From NCBI RefSeq assembly GCF_002926065.1, contig NZ_PREZ01000002.1, positions 248,001-312,000 of the forward strand: a stretch of 64,000 bases of DNA, given 5' to 3'. The translations under genes were made by a program, and so were the position numbers. Below the pieces are notes generated by a model, which searched no databases, was not told the origin of the DNA, and saw only the letters and a program-made list of their open reading frames with translations. This stretch comes from Jeotgalibacillus proteolyticus (GTDB taxonomy: Bacteria; Bacillota; Bacilli; Bacillales; Jeotgalibacillaceae). Below, piece after piece: positions 46,058 to 57,323 of the stretch (the first letter of the stretch is position 1; each line of letters begins with the position of its first letter).

Positions 46058-47041
46058 TTATTTTTCTTTTTTGTCGCCGGAGATTTTACCGATCGAATCA
46101 CGCATCTCCGTGTCAGCGTCAATATTTTTAATATTCATGTAGTCCATAACACCAATGTTTCCTTCGCGCAGTGCTTCTGCCATAGCAAGCGGTACTTCTG
46201 CTTCTGCTTCCACAACCTTCGCACGCATTTCTTCTACGCGGGCTCTCATTTCCTGCTCTTGAGCTACGGCCATAGCACGGCGTTCTTCCGCTTTAGCCTG
46301 TGCAATGTTTTTATCTGCTTCCGCTTGCTCGGTTTGAAGCTCAGCTCCAATGTTTTTACCGATGTCAACGTCAGCGATATCGATCGAGAGAATTTCGAAA
46401 GCAGTTCCTGAATCAAGACCTTTCCCAAGAACTGTCTGAGAAATAAGATCAGGATTTTCCAAAACCTTTTTATGGTTATCACTTGAACCGATCGTACTTA
46501 CAATCCCTTCACCTACACGGGCGACGATTGTATCTTCTCCTGCACCACCGACTAATCTTTCAATATTAGCACGAACAGTAATTCTTGCTTTTGCTTTCAC
46601 TTCGATTCCATCCATCGCTACACCTGCAATAAAAGGTGTTTCAATAACTTTAGGGTTAACACTCATCTGTACAGCTTGTAGCACGTCACGACCTGCAAGG
46701 TCAATGGCAGCACAGCGTTCGAACGCAAGCTCAATGTTTGCACGCTGAGCAGCGATAAGTGCGTTTACTACCCTGTCAACGTTACCGCCGGCAAGATAAT
46801 GACTCTCTAGCTGGTTTATCGTTACGTCCACACCCGCTTTTGATGCTTTAATCATTGGATTAATGACCCGGTTTGGAATAACCCTTCTCAGTCTCATCCC
46901 TACCAGTGTAAAGATACTAACTCTTACTCCTGCTGCCAGCGCTGAAATCCAAAGCATGACAGGTACAAATGTAAACAGTATGCTTAAACCGATTACAATT
47001 GCTACGATGACAATAATTAACGTAATTGCCTCTGTGCCCAT
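46058..47041 (-). CDS. floA: Flotillin-like protein FloA (YqfA)
   Basis: Membrane scaffold of bacterial functional microdomains. The 327-residue product begins with a membrane hairpin (about 5-50, [19 protein letters not shown]), followed by a PHB-like domain with [36 protein letters not shown] and [14 protein letters not shown], and an Ala/Glu-rich coiled coil (about 220-300, [19 protein letters not shown]). It follows nfeD after 21 bases. The operon has a sigma-W promoter upstream of nfeD, matching known control of yqeZ-yqfA in B. subtilis. Confidence 0.95.
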   Translation of the reverse strand: MGTEAITLIIVIVAIVIGLSILFTFVPVMLWISALAAGVRVSIFTLVGMRLRRVIPNRVINPMIKASKAGVDVTINQLESHYLAGGNVDRVVNALIAAQRANIELAFERCAAIDLAGRDVLQAVQMSVNPKVIETPFIAGVAMDGIEVKAKARITVRANIERLVGGAGEDTIVARVGEGIVSTIGSSDNHKKVLENPDLISQTVLGKGLDSGTAFEILSIDIADVDIGKNIGAELQTEQAEADKNIAQAKAEERRAMAVAQEQEMRARVEEMRAKVVEAEAEVPLAMAEALREGNIGVMDYMNIKNIDADTEMRDSIGKISGDKKEK

Positions 47042-47062
47042 TTAATTAACCACTCCTTCTTC

Positions 47063-48379
47063 TTAATCTATTTCCCGGACAACGATCCGGGAGCCTTCCA
47101 CTTTCACTACCTTGACCTGTTTATTTTTGTCAATGTAGCCGCCTTCAGTAACCGCATCAATTCGCTCGTCACCAATTACAATGGTACCAGAAGGACGCAG
47201 TGGAGTTCTAGTAATACCTGTAATTCCGATTAATTCTACACGATTTACATTTGAAACGTATCCACTTTCAGTACTTGTTGAATCGCTAAGAATTATTTTT
47301 TTAAGCAAATGAAGATTTTTCCCCAAAAACTTCACCATAATCACCATCCCGATTACTGCGACGAGTAAAGCGATTGCAAGTGCAATGCCCATATAAACAA
47401 TGCTGTTACCCGCCAGCAAGATACTTGCAATAATAGCTACCAAACCGAGCGCTCCGAGGATACCGCCGGGAACAAAAAACTCTGCGATAATTAATCCTAT
47501 CCCGATAATGAAGAGAATTAAGACCTCAAACCCTGCAAGTCCCGCCACTAAGTGGCCAAAGAAAAACAGCATCATGGCAGTCAGTCCCATCATACCTGCT
47601 ACACCAAAGCCAGGAGAATATAGTTCAACAATTAACCCTAAGCTTGCAACTGAAAGCAGTATTGGCACAACAATAGGATTTGTGATGAAGCGGGCCAGGT
47701 TTTCAAGGAAGCTAGGCTCTAAATTGCGGATTTCAGCATTTTCATAGCCAAGTTCGCTTAGTAGAGCATCAAGGTTTTCCTCAGTTCCTTCAGAATATCC
47801 TACTTGCCTTGCCTCACTGGAGGACAGTGTCAAAAATCCATTACTTACAATTCCATACTCCTCCGGTATTTCAACAGTATCGTCTGCCATTGCCCTTGCA
47901 AAAATAGGGTTGCGATCTGAGGATTCCGCTGCAGAGCTCATGGCAGAATTCCAATAGCTTATCGTCTTTTTGTCCGCTGCATTTCCTGCCGAATCAATCA
48001 CAGCGGCTGCCCCCATAGAAGCGGATGGCGTCATGTAAATCTCATCAGCATAGAGTGAGATATAAGCCCCTGCAGATAATGCGTTTGGATTAACAAAAGC
48101 AATTTTTTTAATTTCGGAATTAGTAAATATCTGACCTATATCCCTTGCAGCATCTATTGCTCCACCTGGTGTATTTATGTTAAAAATAATGGCTTCTGCT
48201 CCAGCTTCTTCGGCTTCATTAATAGCGCGTTCGAGAAAGGAGGCAAGCCCTCTTTCAACCTCTTTCTCAAGCGGAACGACATATACTACTTTATCTGCTG
48301 CTTTCACAGGCTGAATCGTTAACGCCAGAGAAAAAAAGAATGTCAGAACTAAAAAAATGGCAGTCCCTTTACGAATCAC
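47063..48379 (-). CDS. nfeD: NfeD-type membrane-bound serine protease-like protein (YqeZ)
   Basis: A 438-residue NfeD protein paired with flotillin. It has a signal peptide (first about 27 residues), a ClpP-like S49 protease domain with NTPGGAIDAARDI and SAGAYISLYADEIYMTPSASMG (Ser in NALSAGAY), four to five membrane helices (about 230-370), and a C-terminal OB fold (ITGITRTPLRPSGTIVIGDE). The start is GTG 48377-48379 behind AAAGGGGGGG. It is the first gene of the operon with floA and responds, by its promoter, to sigma-W envelope stress. Confidence 0.93.
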   Translation of the reverse strand: MIRKGTAIFLVLTFFFSLALTIQPVKAADKVVYVVPLEKEVERGLASFLERAINEAEEAGAEAIIFNINTPGGAIDAARDIGQIFTNSEIKKIAFVNPNALSAGAYISLYADEIYMTPSASMGAAAVIDSAGNAADKKTISYWNSAMSSAAESSDRNPIFARAMADDTVEIPEEYGIVSNGFLTLSSSEARQVGYSEGTEENLDALLSELGYENAEIRNLEPSFLENLARFITNPIVVPILLSVASLGLIVELYSPGFGVAGMMGLTAMMLFFFGHLVAGLAGFEVLILFIIGIGLIIAEFFVPGGILGALGLVAIIASILLAGNSIVYMGIALAIALLVAVIGMVIMVKFLGKNLHLLKKIILSDSTSTESGYVSNVNRVELIGITGITRTPLRPSGTIVIGDERIDAVTEGGYIDKNKQVKVVKVEGSRIVVREID

Positions 48380-48421
48380 AATAATCCCCCCCTTTCTGAT
48401 TATTAATTCCGTTACTTTATT

Positions 48422-48447
48422 TACGCACAAAAAGCGAAAAGGTTTCA
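48422..48447 (-). promoter_or_regulatory. Sigma-W promoter of nfeD-floA operon
   Basis: On the minus strand TGAAAC (48442-48447), a 16-base spacer, and CGTA (48422-48425), the exact sigma-W consensus of Bacillus. It stands 42 bases before the nfeD start codon. In B. subtilis yqeZ-yqfA-yqfB is a sigma-W operon, so the match is expected from known biology. Confidence 0.9.
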
Positions 48448-48512
48448 AGAAATAATACTTTTCAAAAAAAAAAACAACTGACCCCTATACATTGTGCACG
48501 TTCCTTCGGAAA

Positions 48513-48552
48513 ATAAACAGACCGTGATGAAAATCATCACGGCCTGTTTATC
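48513..48552 (-). terminator. Terminator after yqeY
   Basis: Long stem (AAACAG-ACCGTGATGA with TCATCACGGCCTGTTT, one mismatch) between the yqeY stop and the nfeD promoter; the minus strand continues ATTTTCC. Confidence 0.8.
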
Positions 48553-48586
48553 TCGACTGAATACAAAATGTATTGTGGTCAGCTTT

Positions 48587-49033
48587 TTATGATAAGTGCT
48601 GCAGGACGAGAGTATTCACTCTGCCTCCATCAGCCTTGCCTTTAACCTTTGGCATGATAGCACTCATGACCTTGCCCATATCCGCTTTAGAGGAGGCGTT
48701 TGTCTCACTGATTGTTTCAATAACAATGGACTCAAGCTCTTCTTCTGTCAGCTGGCGGGGCATATAGGTTTCAATTAGCGCAATTTCAAATTCAAGCTTA
48801 TCAGCCAGGTCATCGCGACCAGCAGCTTTAAACTCCCGATAGGAGTCTTTCCGTTGCTTTAATTCGCGCGAAAGAACAGTGATCGCTTCGTCATCAGTCA
48901 ATTCCTGCCTGCCGAGCTTATATCCCTCGTTTTGCAGAGATGCTTTAACCATGCGAATAACAGAAAGATTTTCTCTTTCCTTATTTTTCATCGCTGCTTT
49001 CATGTCCTGGTTAAGACGCTCAAGAAGACTCAC
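48587..49033 (-). CDS. yqeY: GatB/YqeY domain protein
   Basis: A 148-residue helical protein of the YqeY family, related to the tRNA-binding tail of GatB; role uncertain, presumably tRNA- or translation-linked. Sequence features are [28 protein letters not shown]-type [19 protein letters not shown] and [19 protein letters not shown]. The start is GTG 49031-49033, six bases behind AGAGGGTG; an in-frame GTG upstream lies in that site. It follows rpsU by 22 bases, a conserved pair. Confidence 0.9.
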   Translation of the reverse strand: MSLLERLNQDMKAAMKNKERENLSVIRMVKASLQNEGYKLGRQELTDDEAITVLSRELKQRKDSYREFKAAGRDDLADKLEFEIALIETYMPRQLTEEELESIVIETISETNASSKADMGKVMSAIMPKVKGKADGGRVNTLVLQHLS

Positions 49034-49055
49034 TACAAGCACCCTCTATTCTAAA

Positions 49056-49229
49056 TTAGAACTTACGCTTTCTTGCTGCTTCAGACTTTTTCTTACGCTT
49101 CACGCTTGGCTTCTCATAGAATTCACGTTTTCTGAACTCTTGTAAAGTACCAGCCTTTGATGTAGTCTTTTTGAAGCGGCGAAGAGCATCTTCAAGCGAT
49201 TCGTTTTTACGAACAACCGTTTTTGACAT
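49056..49229 (-). CDS. rpsU: 30S ribosomal protein S21
   Basis: Small basic ribosomal protein near the 16S rRNA 3' end that aids initiation. The 57-residue product starts [20 protein letters not shown] and ends [11 protein letters not shown], full length for S21. The ATG at 49227-49229 lies behind GGAGGGAGGGAAAG. It is headed by a strong promoter with a leader of about 130 bases, and yqeY follows in the same operon. Confidence 0.97.
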   Translation of the reverse strand: MSKTVVRKNESLEDALRRFKKTTSKAGTLQEFRKREFYEKPSVKRKKKSEAARKRKF

Positions 49230-49338
49230 CTCTCTTTCCCTCCCTCCGAACACACTACACTTACAAGTTCAAGCAAAGAGAATAACGAAAGGTCATCCTT
49301 CATTGCATGCAGTAAGATAGGGATACTTACTGGCATTC

Positions 49339-49356
49339 ATGGGAAGCATCCCATGT
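49339..49356 (-). promoter_or_regulatory. 5' hairpin in the rpsU leader
   Basis: CATGGGA-AGCA-TCCCATG forms a perfect 7-bp stem that would lie at the very 5' end of the rpsU transcript, judging from the promoter at 49365-49393. Such hairpins protect mRNA ends or can be binding sites; the role is not known. Confidence 0.5.
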
Positions 49357-49364
49357 ACTTAATT

Positions 49365-49393
49365 AGTATAATATATGGCTCCGTTGCGGTCAA
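49365..49393 (-). promoter_or_regulatory. Strong sigma-A promoter of rpsU
   Basis: On the minus strand TTGACC (49388-49393), 17-base spacer, TATACT (49365-49370), five of six positions each. It would start transcription near 49358. Confidence 0.8.
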
Positions 49394-49452
49394 CCATTAT
49401 TAGGCCAATTAATAAACTTAATGCCATATCCTTCTTCAATTGAAAAATGCAC

Positions 49453-49493
49453 AAGAAAAGACCTCCTTCTGATCAAAAAAGGAGGCTTTCTTC
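49453..49493 (-). terminator. Terminator after deoC
   Basis: Stem AGAAAAGACCTCC against GGAGGCTTTCT with an A/T-rich loop, 14 bases beyond the deoC stop; the minus strand runs TCTTTTCTTGTG. Confidence 0.75.
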
Positions 49494-49507
49494 TACCTAT
49501 AAAAATC

Positions 49508-50179
49508 TTAATAATCGCTGTCAGCTACAAGGCCCTGAAGAATTTTAACCCCTGAGCTTGCCCCTATTCTTGTTGCTCCTGCTTCAATCATAGCAGTAGC
49601 GTCCTCAGTGGAACGAACACCTCCTGAAGCTTTTACACCAATATCAGGGCCCACAGTTTCCCTCATCAATTTAATGTCATCCACTGTTGCTCCGCCTGTA
49701 GAAAAGCCGGTAGACGTCTTTACATAGTCTGCTCCAGCAGCTGCTGCTAATTCGCAGGCGCGGATCTTTTCATCGTCAGTCAGAAGAGCAGTTTCGATAA
49801 TGACCTTTGTCAAAGCCTTTCCCTTAGCAGCTGCTACTACAGCTTGAATGTCCTGCTGAACATCCTCAAATTGACCGCTTTTAAGCGCGCCAACATTAAT
49901 AACCATATCAACTTCTGTTGCACCATCCTCAATTGCCTGTTTAGTTTCAAAGGCTTTTGTCTGGGTGGCAGAAGCACCTAAAGGAAAACCGATAACCGTA
50001 CAAACCTTTACATCTGTTTCATGGAGAAGTTCGCTTGAAAGCTTGACCCATGCAGGGTTTACGCATACTGACATAAATCCATTTTGGCTTGCTTCCTCAC
50101 ACAGCTCAACAATCTGTTCTTTCGTCGCTTCCGGTTTTAACAATGTATGATCGATCATTTTTGCTATATCTGTAGTCAT
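49508..50179 (-). CDS. deoC: Deoxyribose-phosphate aldolase
   Basis: Class I aldolase that splits deoxyribose 5-phosphate into acetaldehyde and glyceraldehyde 3-phosphate during nucleoside breakdown. The 223-residue product has [33 protein letters not shown], the Schiff-base lysine in [11 protein letters not shown] and a second lysine in [10 protein letters not shown] start it at the ATG at 50177-50179, 7 bases behind AAGGAG; another ATG touches the site. It stands alone between rpsU and mtaB. Confidence 0.97.
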   Translation of the reverse strand: MTTDIAKMIDHTLLKPEATKEQIVELCEEASQNGFMSVCVNPAWVKLSSELLHETDVKVCTVIGFPLGASATQTKAFETKQAIEDGATEVDMVINVGALKSGQFEDVQQDIQAVVAAAKGKALTKVIIETALLTDDEKIRACELAAAAGADYVKTSTGFSTGGATVDDIKLMRETVGPDIGVKASGGVRSTEDATAMIEAGATRIGASSGVKILQGLVADSDY

Positions 50180-50266
50180 AATCATTCTCCTTTTAATTAG
50201 ATGTCCGTACCTATATTACCATTTAAACTGTGAATAGGCTATTTAAAAGATAACGTTTCCAGTGAA

Positions 50267-50295
50267 AAGCACCGGACCGAAAACGGCCGGTGCTT
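50267..50295 (-). terminator. Terminator after mtaB
   Basis: Stem AAGCACCGG/CCGGTGCTT with inner ACCG/CGGC pairing, just past the mtaB stop; the minus strand continues TTCACTGG, so the T run is short. Confidence 0.65.
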
Positions 50296-50300
50296 GTACA

Positions 50301-51644
50301 TTAATGTGTGATTAGAGGTGCATCTTCCAGAACACGGACAAATTCCCCTTTGTTAAACGGATAACCCGCTTCAGTAATTTTCACCTTCACAAGCTTCCCG
50401 ACCATTTCTTCATCAGCAGGAAAAACAACTTTCAGGTAGTTATCAGTATAGCCAACGTATAAACGCCCAGTTGGATCATCCTTATATTTTTCTTCAGGAA
50501 TAACTTCTAAAACCTCATGTTCAAAATTAGAAGAATATTCTTTAGCAAGCTGATCAGATAGAGCAATCAATCGGTGAACACGGTCGTTTTTAACTTCTTC
50601 ATCGATTTGATCCTCCATCCTCGCTGCAGGTGTACCTGTACGCTTGGAATAAGGGAATACATGAAGCTCTGAGAATTTCTGCTCTTTAATAAAATTAAAG
50701 GTTTCCATAAACTCTTCTTCTGTTTCACCCGGGAAGCCTACAATTACATCTGATGTGACTGCCAGGCCAGGCAGTGCAGCCTTCAGTTTTTCCAGACGGC
50801 TTGCGAAAAACTCCATTGTATACTTCCGTCTCATTCGTTTTAAAACCGTGTTGGAGCCTGACTGAAGAGGGATATGGAGATGACGCACCACCATAGATGA
50901 GCGGTCAATGACATCGATCACTTCATCTGTCAATTGGCTTGCCTCAATGGAAGAGATACGGATTCGTTTTAATCCCTTTACCTCACGTTCGAGATCAGTA
51001 AGAAGCATGGCAAGATTATAATCCTTCATATCTTCTCCGTAGCCTCCGGTATGAATGCCGGTAAGAACAATTTCTTTATAGCCTGCATCGACAAGCTGCT
51101 GTGCCTGTCTCACTACTTCTTTTGGATCACGCGAACGCATTAAGCCGCGTGCCCATGGAATAATACAGAAGGTACAAAAATTATTGCAGCCCTCCTGGAT
51201 TTTTAAAGAAGCTCTTGTACGGTCAGTGAACGCAGGCACATCAAGCTCTTCATAAACCCTGTTTTTCATTATATTGGTTACGCCATTGATCGGTTGTCTT
51301 TCGGTTTTATATTGCTCTATATAATCAAGCATCTTCGTACGGTCCTGTGTTCCAACAACTACATCAACGCCCGGAATTGCCATAATTTCAGCTGGGGACG
51401 TTTGAGCATAGCAGCCGGTTACACAAATAACCGCATCGGGATTTTTTCTAATTGCCCGTCGGATTACCTGACGGCTTTTCTTATCGCCAGTATTTGTCAC
51501 CGTACAGGTATTGATTACATAAACATCAGATGAATGCTCGTAATCGACCCGTTCATAGCCATTTGATTTAAACAGCTGCCAAATTGCTTCTGTTTCATAA
51601 TGGTTTACTTTACAGCCAAGGGTATGAAATGCAACAGTAGCCAT
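50301..51644 (-). CDS. mtaB: tRNA N6-threonylcarbamoyladenosine(37) methylthiotransferase MtaB
   Basis: Radical-SAM enzyme that turns t6A37 of tRNA into ms2t6A. The 447-residue product has the N-terminal MTTase domain with cluster cysteines in TLGCKVN, NTCTVT and VTGCYAQ, the radical-SAM CNNFCTFC, HIPLQSGSN, and a C-terminal TRAM domain. The start is the ATG at 51642-51644; its ribosome site GAGGTGA is formed by the last codons of rsmE (ATG AGG TGA), so the two genes are coupled. Confidence 0.95.
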   Translation of the reverse strand: MATVAFHTLGCKVNHYETEAIWQLFKSNGYERVDYEHSSDVYVINTCTVTNTGDKKSRQVIRRAIRKNPDAVICVTGCYAQTSPAEIMAIPGVDVVVGTQDRTKMLDYIEQYKTERQPINGVTNIMKNRVYEELDVPAFTDRTRASLKIQEGCNNFCTFCIIPWARGLMRSRDPKEVVRQAQQLVDAGYKEIVLTGIHTGGYGEDMKDYNLAMLLTDLEREVKGLKRIRISSIEASQLTDEVIDVIDRSSMVVRHLHIPLQSGSNTVLKRMRRKYTMEFFASRLEKLKAALPGLAVTSDVIVGFPGETEEEFMETFNFIKEQKFSELHVFPYSKRTGTPAARMEDQIDEEVKNDRVHRLIALSDQLAKEYSSNFEHEVLEVIPEEKYKDDPTGRLYVGYTDNYLKVVFPADEEMVGKLVKVKITEAGYPFNKGEFVRVLEDAPLITH

Positions 51645-51649
51645 TTTTT

Positions 51650-52402
51650 TCACCTCATTAACTCAAATTGATACGAGATAGCAGCTAAAGCATATAGCGG
51701 AGCTGTCTCGCTTCTTAAAATTCTTGGTCCAAATCCGCAGCTGACTGCCCCAATTGCTTCTAATTCTACTACCTCTTTTGGAGATAATCCACCTTCTGGG
51801 CCGATAACGACCAGCAGCGATTGTCCCGGTGAGGTTTCGGAGAGAGCTTTAGCAAAAAATGATCGGTCATTATTTTTTGCCTGCTCCTCATAAGCCACAA
51901 CGATTTTATCAAATGCTTTTGCTGCTCCAAGCAGTTCCTTAAAGGAATGAGGCGCCTTCACCTCAGGAAGATGATTGCGATGTGATTGCTCAGCTGCTTC
52001 TTTTGCTATTTTGTTCCAGCGCTCAATCTTTTTTTCTCCTTTTTTCCCATCCCACTTTACAATGGAACGTTCCGCTTTAAACGGCATAAAAGAATAAGCA
52101 CCTAGCTCTGTTGATTTTTGAATGACAAGCTCAAGCTTGTCCCCTTTTGGAAGCCCGTGGGCAATTGTTACTTGAACCGGGAGCTCTGAAGATTGGTCAA
52201 TCACACGATCAATCCTGCATATGATTCTTTCGGGATCAGCATGCTGAATAGAACATTCAGCACTCGTGCTATTCTTAAAAACAGCAATGATGCGGTCATT
52301 CTCCTGCATTCTCATGACTCTTGCAATGTGATGGGCATCATTCCCTGTAATAGTAAACTCGTTCTGCTCATTAGGCAGTTCTTCAATAAAGTAACGCTGC
52401 AT
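51650..52402 (-). CDS. rsmE: 16S rRNA (uracil(1498)-N(3))-methyltransferase RsmE
   Basis: SPOUT methyltransferase acting on U1498 of 16S rRNA. The 250-residue product starts MQRYFIEELP, has a PUA-like N-terminal domain with HHIARVMRM, and the knotted C-terminal domain with VVIGPEGGLSPKE and LGPRILRSETAP-type FGPRILRSETAPLYAL. The ATG at 52400-52402 begins one base after the prmA stop. Upstream in-frame ATGs lie within prmA and lack a site. Confidence 0.94.
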   Translation of the reverse strand: MQRYFIEELPNEQNEFTITGNDAHHIARVMRMQENDRIIAVFKNSTSAECSIQHADPERIICRIDRVIDQSSELPVQVTIAHGLPKGDKLELVIQKSTELGAYSFMPFKAERSIVKWDGKKGEKKIERWNKIAKEAAEQSHRNHLPEVKAPHSFKELLGAAKAFDKIVVAYEEQAKNNDRSFFAKALSETSPGQSLLVVIGPEGGLSPKEVVELEAIGAVSCGFGPRILRSETAPLYALAAISYQFELMR

Positions 52403-52403
52403 C

Positions 52404-53363
52404 CTAGATTCCCGCCTGAGTGCCATCAGGTTTTTTTGCGATAATTGCAACCCAGTCTTCCATTGTTACCACTTCTTCAATTAAAAAACCGGCTTCAGTT
52501 AATTTATCTTTAATAAGCTGTTTTTTAGCCTGAATAATGCCTGATGTGATAAAGGTTCCGCCTGGTGCTGTCAGCTTAAACGCATCCTCGGTAAAAAGGA
52601 CAATTACTTCAGCTAATATATTAGCAACAATCACATCTGCAGGTTCTGTCTGTTCATTTAACAGATTTCCTTCCTGCACACTCACCTGGTTTGAAACACC
52701 ATTAAGATCTATATTGGCACGTGCAGCCGTTACAGCAACAGAGTCCAGATCAAGTGCACGAACATGCTTTGCTTTTAGTAAAGCAGAAGCAATGCTCAAA
52801 ACACCTGATCCGGTTCCAACATCGATGACTATGTCCCCTTCTTTAACCACGCGTTCAAGAGCCTGGATACACATTACTGTTGTCGGGTGAGTTCCTGTTC
52901 CAAATGCCATCCCGGGATCAAGCTCTATTATTAATTCATCACTTGACACAGGCTCATAATCTTCCCAGGTTGGAACAATGGTAAACGTTGAAGAGATTTT
53001 CACAGGGTTATAATACTTTTTCCACGCAGTAGCCCATTCTTCTTCATTTACTTCACTTATTTCAACCTTGTTTTCACCAATGTCAATATCAAAAGCAACC
53101 AGATTGCTGATCGCTGTCTTTATTCCATCAACTGTTTCAGCCAGGAAGCTGTTAACGGAAAGATAAGCCTTCACAAGCACTCCGGTATCAGGATAGTCAT
53201 CAGGGTCAAGCTGGTAGATTTCTCCGAATTGATCGATCCTTTCTTTCGTCAGTTCCTTCGGATCTTCGATGACAACTCCGCTGGCCCCAGCTTCATGCAA
53301 AATATTTGAGATCGGTTCTATTGCTTCGTTTGTTGTATGAATGCTAATTTCGGACCACTTCAT
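52404..53363 (-). CDS. prmA: Ribosomal protein L11 methyltransferase PrmA
   Basis: Trimethylates residues of L11. The 319-residue product has an N-terminal substrate-recognition domain ([14 protein letters not shown]...), then a SAM domain with [13 protein letters not shown], motif [13 protein letters not shown], and VANILAEVI as the NPPF-like motif. It follows dnaJ by 21 bases, so the chaperone operon reads into prmA-rsmE-mtaB, the same order as in B. subtilis. Confidence 0.95.
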   Translation of the reverse strand: MKWSEISIHTTNEAIEPISNILHEAGASGVVIEDPKELTKERIDQFGEIYQLDPDDYPDTGVLVKAYLSVNSFLAETVDGIKTAISNLVAFDIDIGENKVEISEVNEEEWATAWKKYYNPVKISSTFTIVPTWEDYEPVSSDELIIELDPGMAFGTGTHPTTVMCIQALERVVKEGDIVIDVGTGSGVLSIASALLKAKHVRALDLDSVAVTAARANIDLNGVSNQVSVQEGNLLNEQTEPADVIVANILAEVIVLFTEDAFKLTAPGGTFITSGIIQAKKQLIKDKLTEAGFLIEEVVTMEDWVAIIAKKPDGTQAGI

Positions 53364-53384
53364 TCTACCAGCTCCATTCCCAAT

Positions 53385-54506
53385 TTACTCACCCTTGAAA
53401 GCGCGTTTTACTTTATCAAAAAATCCGTCATGCTGCTCATCCGGGACTTCTCCACTAATATCAGCAAACTCTCTTAATAGTTCTTTTTGTTTATCCGTCA
53501 GCTTCTTAGGTGTTATAACCTTAACGCGGATGTGCTGGTCTCCTGTACCATAGCCGTGAACATTTGCAACACCTTTTCCTTTTAATCTGAAGGCAGTTCC
53601 GGATTGAGTTCCGGCAGGCAGCTTCCACTTCACTTTCCCATGAATTGTAGGAACTTCAAGCTCATCACCAAGAGCAGCCTGAACAAATGTAATCGGCATA
53701 TCTAAATAAATGTCATCGCCTTCACGCTCAAAAATATCATGAGCTCTCACTCTGAAGACAACATATAAATCGCCCGGAGGTCCGCCATTTATGCCTGGTT
53801 CTCCCTGACCGCCAACTCGCATTTGCTGTCCATCATCGACACCAGCTGGTATTTTAACATGGATTTTTTTACGTTTCTTCACTTTACCTGAACCGCTGCA
53901 CGTCTTACATTTTTCTTTGACGAGCTTGCCTGTACCTTCACAGTAGTGACATACACGACGGTTTACGATTCTTCCAAATGGAGTCTGCTGTTCTACATTT
54001 AGTTGACCAGCACCTTTACAATGGTGGCATGTCTCAGGCTTAGTCCCAGGTTTTGCTCCGCTTCCATCACAGGTTTCACACGTTTCTTCACGCGGAATTT
54101 CAATATCTGTTTCTTTTCCAAAAACAGCCTCGTTAAAGGTAATGGTCATGGTGTACTGCAGATCATTCCCTTGTCTTGGTGCGTTTGGATCACGTTGTCT
54201 TCCTCCGCCGCCAAAAAACGAACTGAAAATATCTTCAAAGCCGCCAAAGCCTTCAAAGCCTGCTCCGCCACCGCCAAAGCCCTGATTAGGATCAGTATGA
54301 CCAAATTGATCATAATGAGCACGTTTTTGATCATCGCTTAATGTTTCATAGGCGGTTTTAATTTCTTTAAATTTTTCACCGGCATCTTCGTCCTTGTTAA
54401 TGTCCGGATGATATTTTTTTGACAGACGTCTGTACGCCTTTTTGATTTCCTCTTTTGAAGCACTTTCAGATAAACCAAGCACTTCATAAAAATCTCGCTT
54501 ACTCAT
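53385..54506 (-). CDS. dnaJ: Chaperone DnaJ
   Basis: Hsp40 co-chaperone that feeds clients to DnaK and stimulates its ATPase. The 373-residue product has the J domain with YHPDI (HPD), a Gly/Phe-rich linker ([17 protein letters not shown]), four CxxCxGxG zinc repeats ([32 protein letters not shown]) and two C-terminal beta domains. The ATG at 54504-54506 is 8 bases behind GGGAG. It is separated from dnaK by a terminator and a separate promoter. Confidence 0.97.
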   Translation of the reverse strand: MSKRDFYEVLGLSESASKEEIKKAYRRLSKKYHPDINKDEDAGEKFKEIKTAYETLSDDQKRAHYDQFGHTDPNQGFGGGGAGFEGFGGFEDIFSSFFGGGGRQRDPNAPRQGNDLQYTMTITFNEAVFGKETDIEIPREETCETCDGSGAKPGTKPETCHHCKGAGQLNVEQQTPFGRIVNRRVCHYCEGTGKLVKEKCKTCSGSGKVKKRKKIHVKIPAGVDDGQQMRVGGQGEPGINGGPPGDLYVVFRVRAHDIFEREGDDIYLDMPITFVQAALGDELEVPTIHGKVKWKLPAGTQSGTAFRLKGKGVANVHGYGTGDQHIRVKVITPKKLTDKQKELLREFADISGEVPDEQHDGFFDKVKRAFKGE

Positions 54507-54539
54507 CAGCCACACTCCCGGTCCTTTTACATGAAGGTT

Positions 54540-54569
54540 ATTTTATCATTACAACACTCTGGTGTACAA
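54540..54569 (-). promoter_or_regulatory. Candidate sigma-A promoter upstream of dnaJ
   Basis: On the minus strand TTGTAC (54564-54569), an 18-base spacer, and TAAAAT (54540-54545) in the 239-base gap between dnaK and dnaJ. It would allow dnaJ-prmA-rsmE-mtaB expression independent of the CIRCE promoter. Confidence 0.55.
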
Positions 54570-54683
54570 TGACTTCTCATTAAGTGCAAATTTTTTGTAA
54601 ATTTACATTGATCTATTTATTCTATGATTTCTTTTGTTTACGTACACCCGATCCTGATTTAAGCCTGTAATAGAGCCTTTACA

Positions 54684-54725
54684 AGAGAAAAAGCCAAAGC
54701 CATGCAAACCGTGGCCTTGACTTCT
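54684..54725 (-). terminator. Terminator after dnaK
   Basis: Stem AAGCCAAAGCCA against TGGCCTTGACTT (two wobbles) with an inner CATG/CGTG-type loop; the minus strand runs GGCTTTTTCTC. Confidence 0.7.
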
Positions 54726-54745
54726 CCTATGCCTGTATTTAGAAA

Positions 54746-56599
<1,854 letters not shown>

Positions 56600-56613
56600 T
56601 CATTATGTAACGA

Positions 56614-57198
56614 TTACTCGTTTACTTTTACCATTGATGGCCGGATAACCCGGTCCTTTAATCGATATCCCTTTTGGAACTCTTCGATAACCGTATTTGA
56701 CTCTGTTCCTTCTTCAGAAACCTGCATGACAGCCTGATGTAGGTTAGGATCAAACGGCTGGCCGACTGATTCAATGACTTCAAGTCCTTCCCCTTTAAGG
56801 GCTTCTAACAGACTTGAATGCACCATCTGCATTCCTTTTAAAAGAGATTGGGTCTGTTCATCTGATGCTTCTATATTAAGCGCTCGCTCGAAATTATCAA
56901 GAGCGGGCAAAATATTCGATATCAGGCTTTGTGCCCGATATTTTTCTTTTGCTTCAGCTTCTTTTTGAATTCGACGGCGATAATTATCAAAGTCAGCACG
57001 CAAGCGTAAATAACGATTTTCCGCTTCTTCTGCTTTAGCCTCAAAATCAACCTCAGATTCACTTGTTTCTGCTGCTTCTGCTTCAGAAGCTTCCGTTACA
57101 GAATCCGCTGATGCTTCGTGAGTTTCTGTTGTTTTGTTCGTTTCTTCCGCTTTAAAGCCGGATGCTTCGTGCTCTGTTGTTTTATCTTTCTCTGACAT
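56614..57198 (-). CDS. grpE: Nucleotide exchange factor GrpE
   Basis: Releases ADP from DnaK. The 194-residue product has a highly acidic, Thr/Ser/Glu/Ala-rich N-terminal 50 residues, then a coiled coil (about 52-110, [20 protein letters not shown]) and a beta wing with [13 protein letters not shown] and [16 protein letters not shown]. The ATG at 57196-57198 lies behind AAGGAGGTGA; the longer frame upstream is not used. It is the second gene of the hrcA-grpE-dnaK operon. Confidence 0.95.
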   Translation of the reverse strand: MSEKDKTTEHEASGFKAEETNKTTETHEASADSVTEASEAEAAETSESEVDFEAKAEEAENRYLRLRADFDNYRRRIQKEAEAKEKYRAQSLISNILPALDNFERALNIEASDEQTQSLLKGMQMVHSSLLEALKGEGLEVIESVGQPFDPNLHQAVMQVSEEGTESNTVIEEFQKGYRLKDRVIRPSMVKVNE

Positions 57199-57323
57199 TT
57201 GTTTCACCTCCTTGAAATACGATGCGCTGATGCCAACCAATCTATTCCCCCGTTATTATAATTTAAACATCAGGGTAAAAACCGGAAGTCAGTCTTGCCC
57301 CTCCCGGCTTTCAGTATGAAACC

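Noticed and set aside
49100-49336. 78-codon minus-strand frame across the rpsU leader and gene
   Set aside because: Out of frame with rpsU, no ribosome site, and runs over a conserved ribosomal protein gene.
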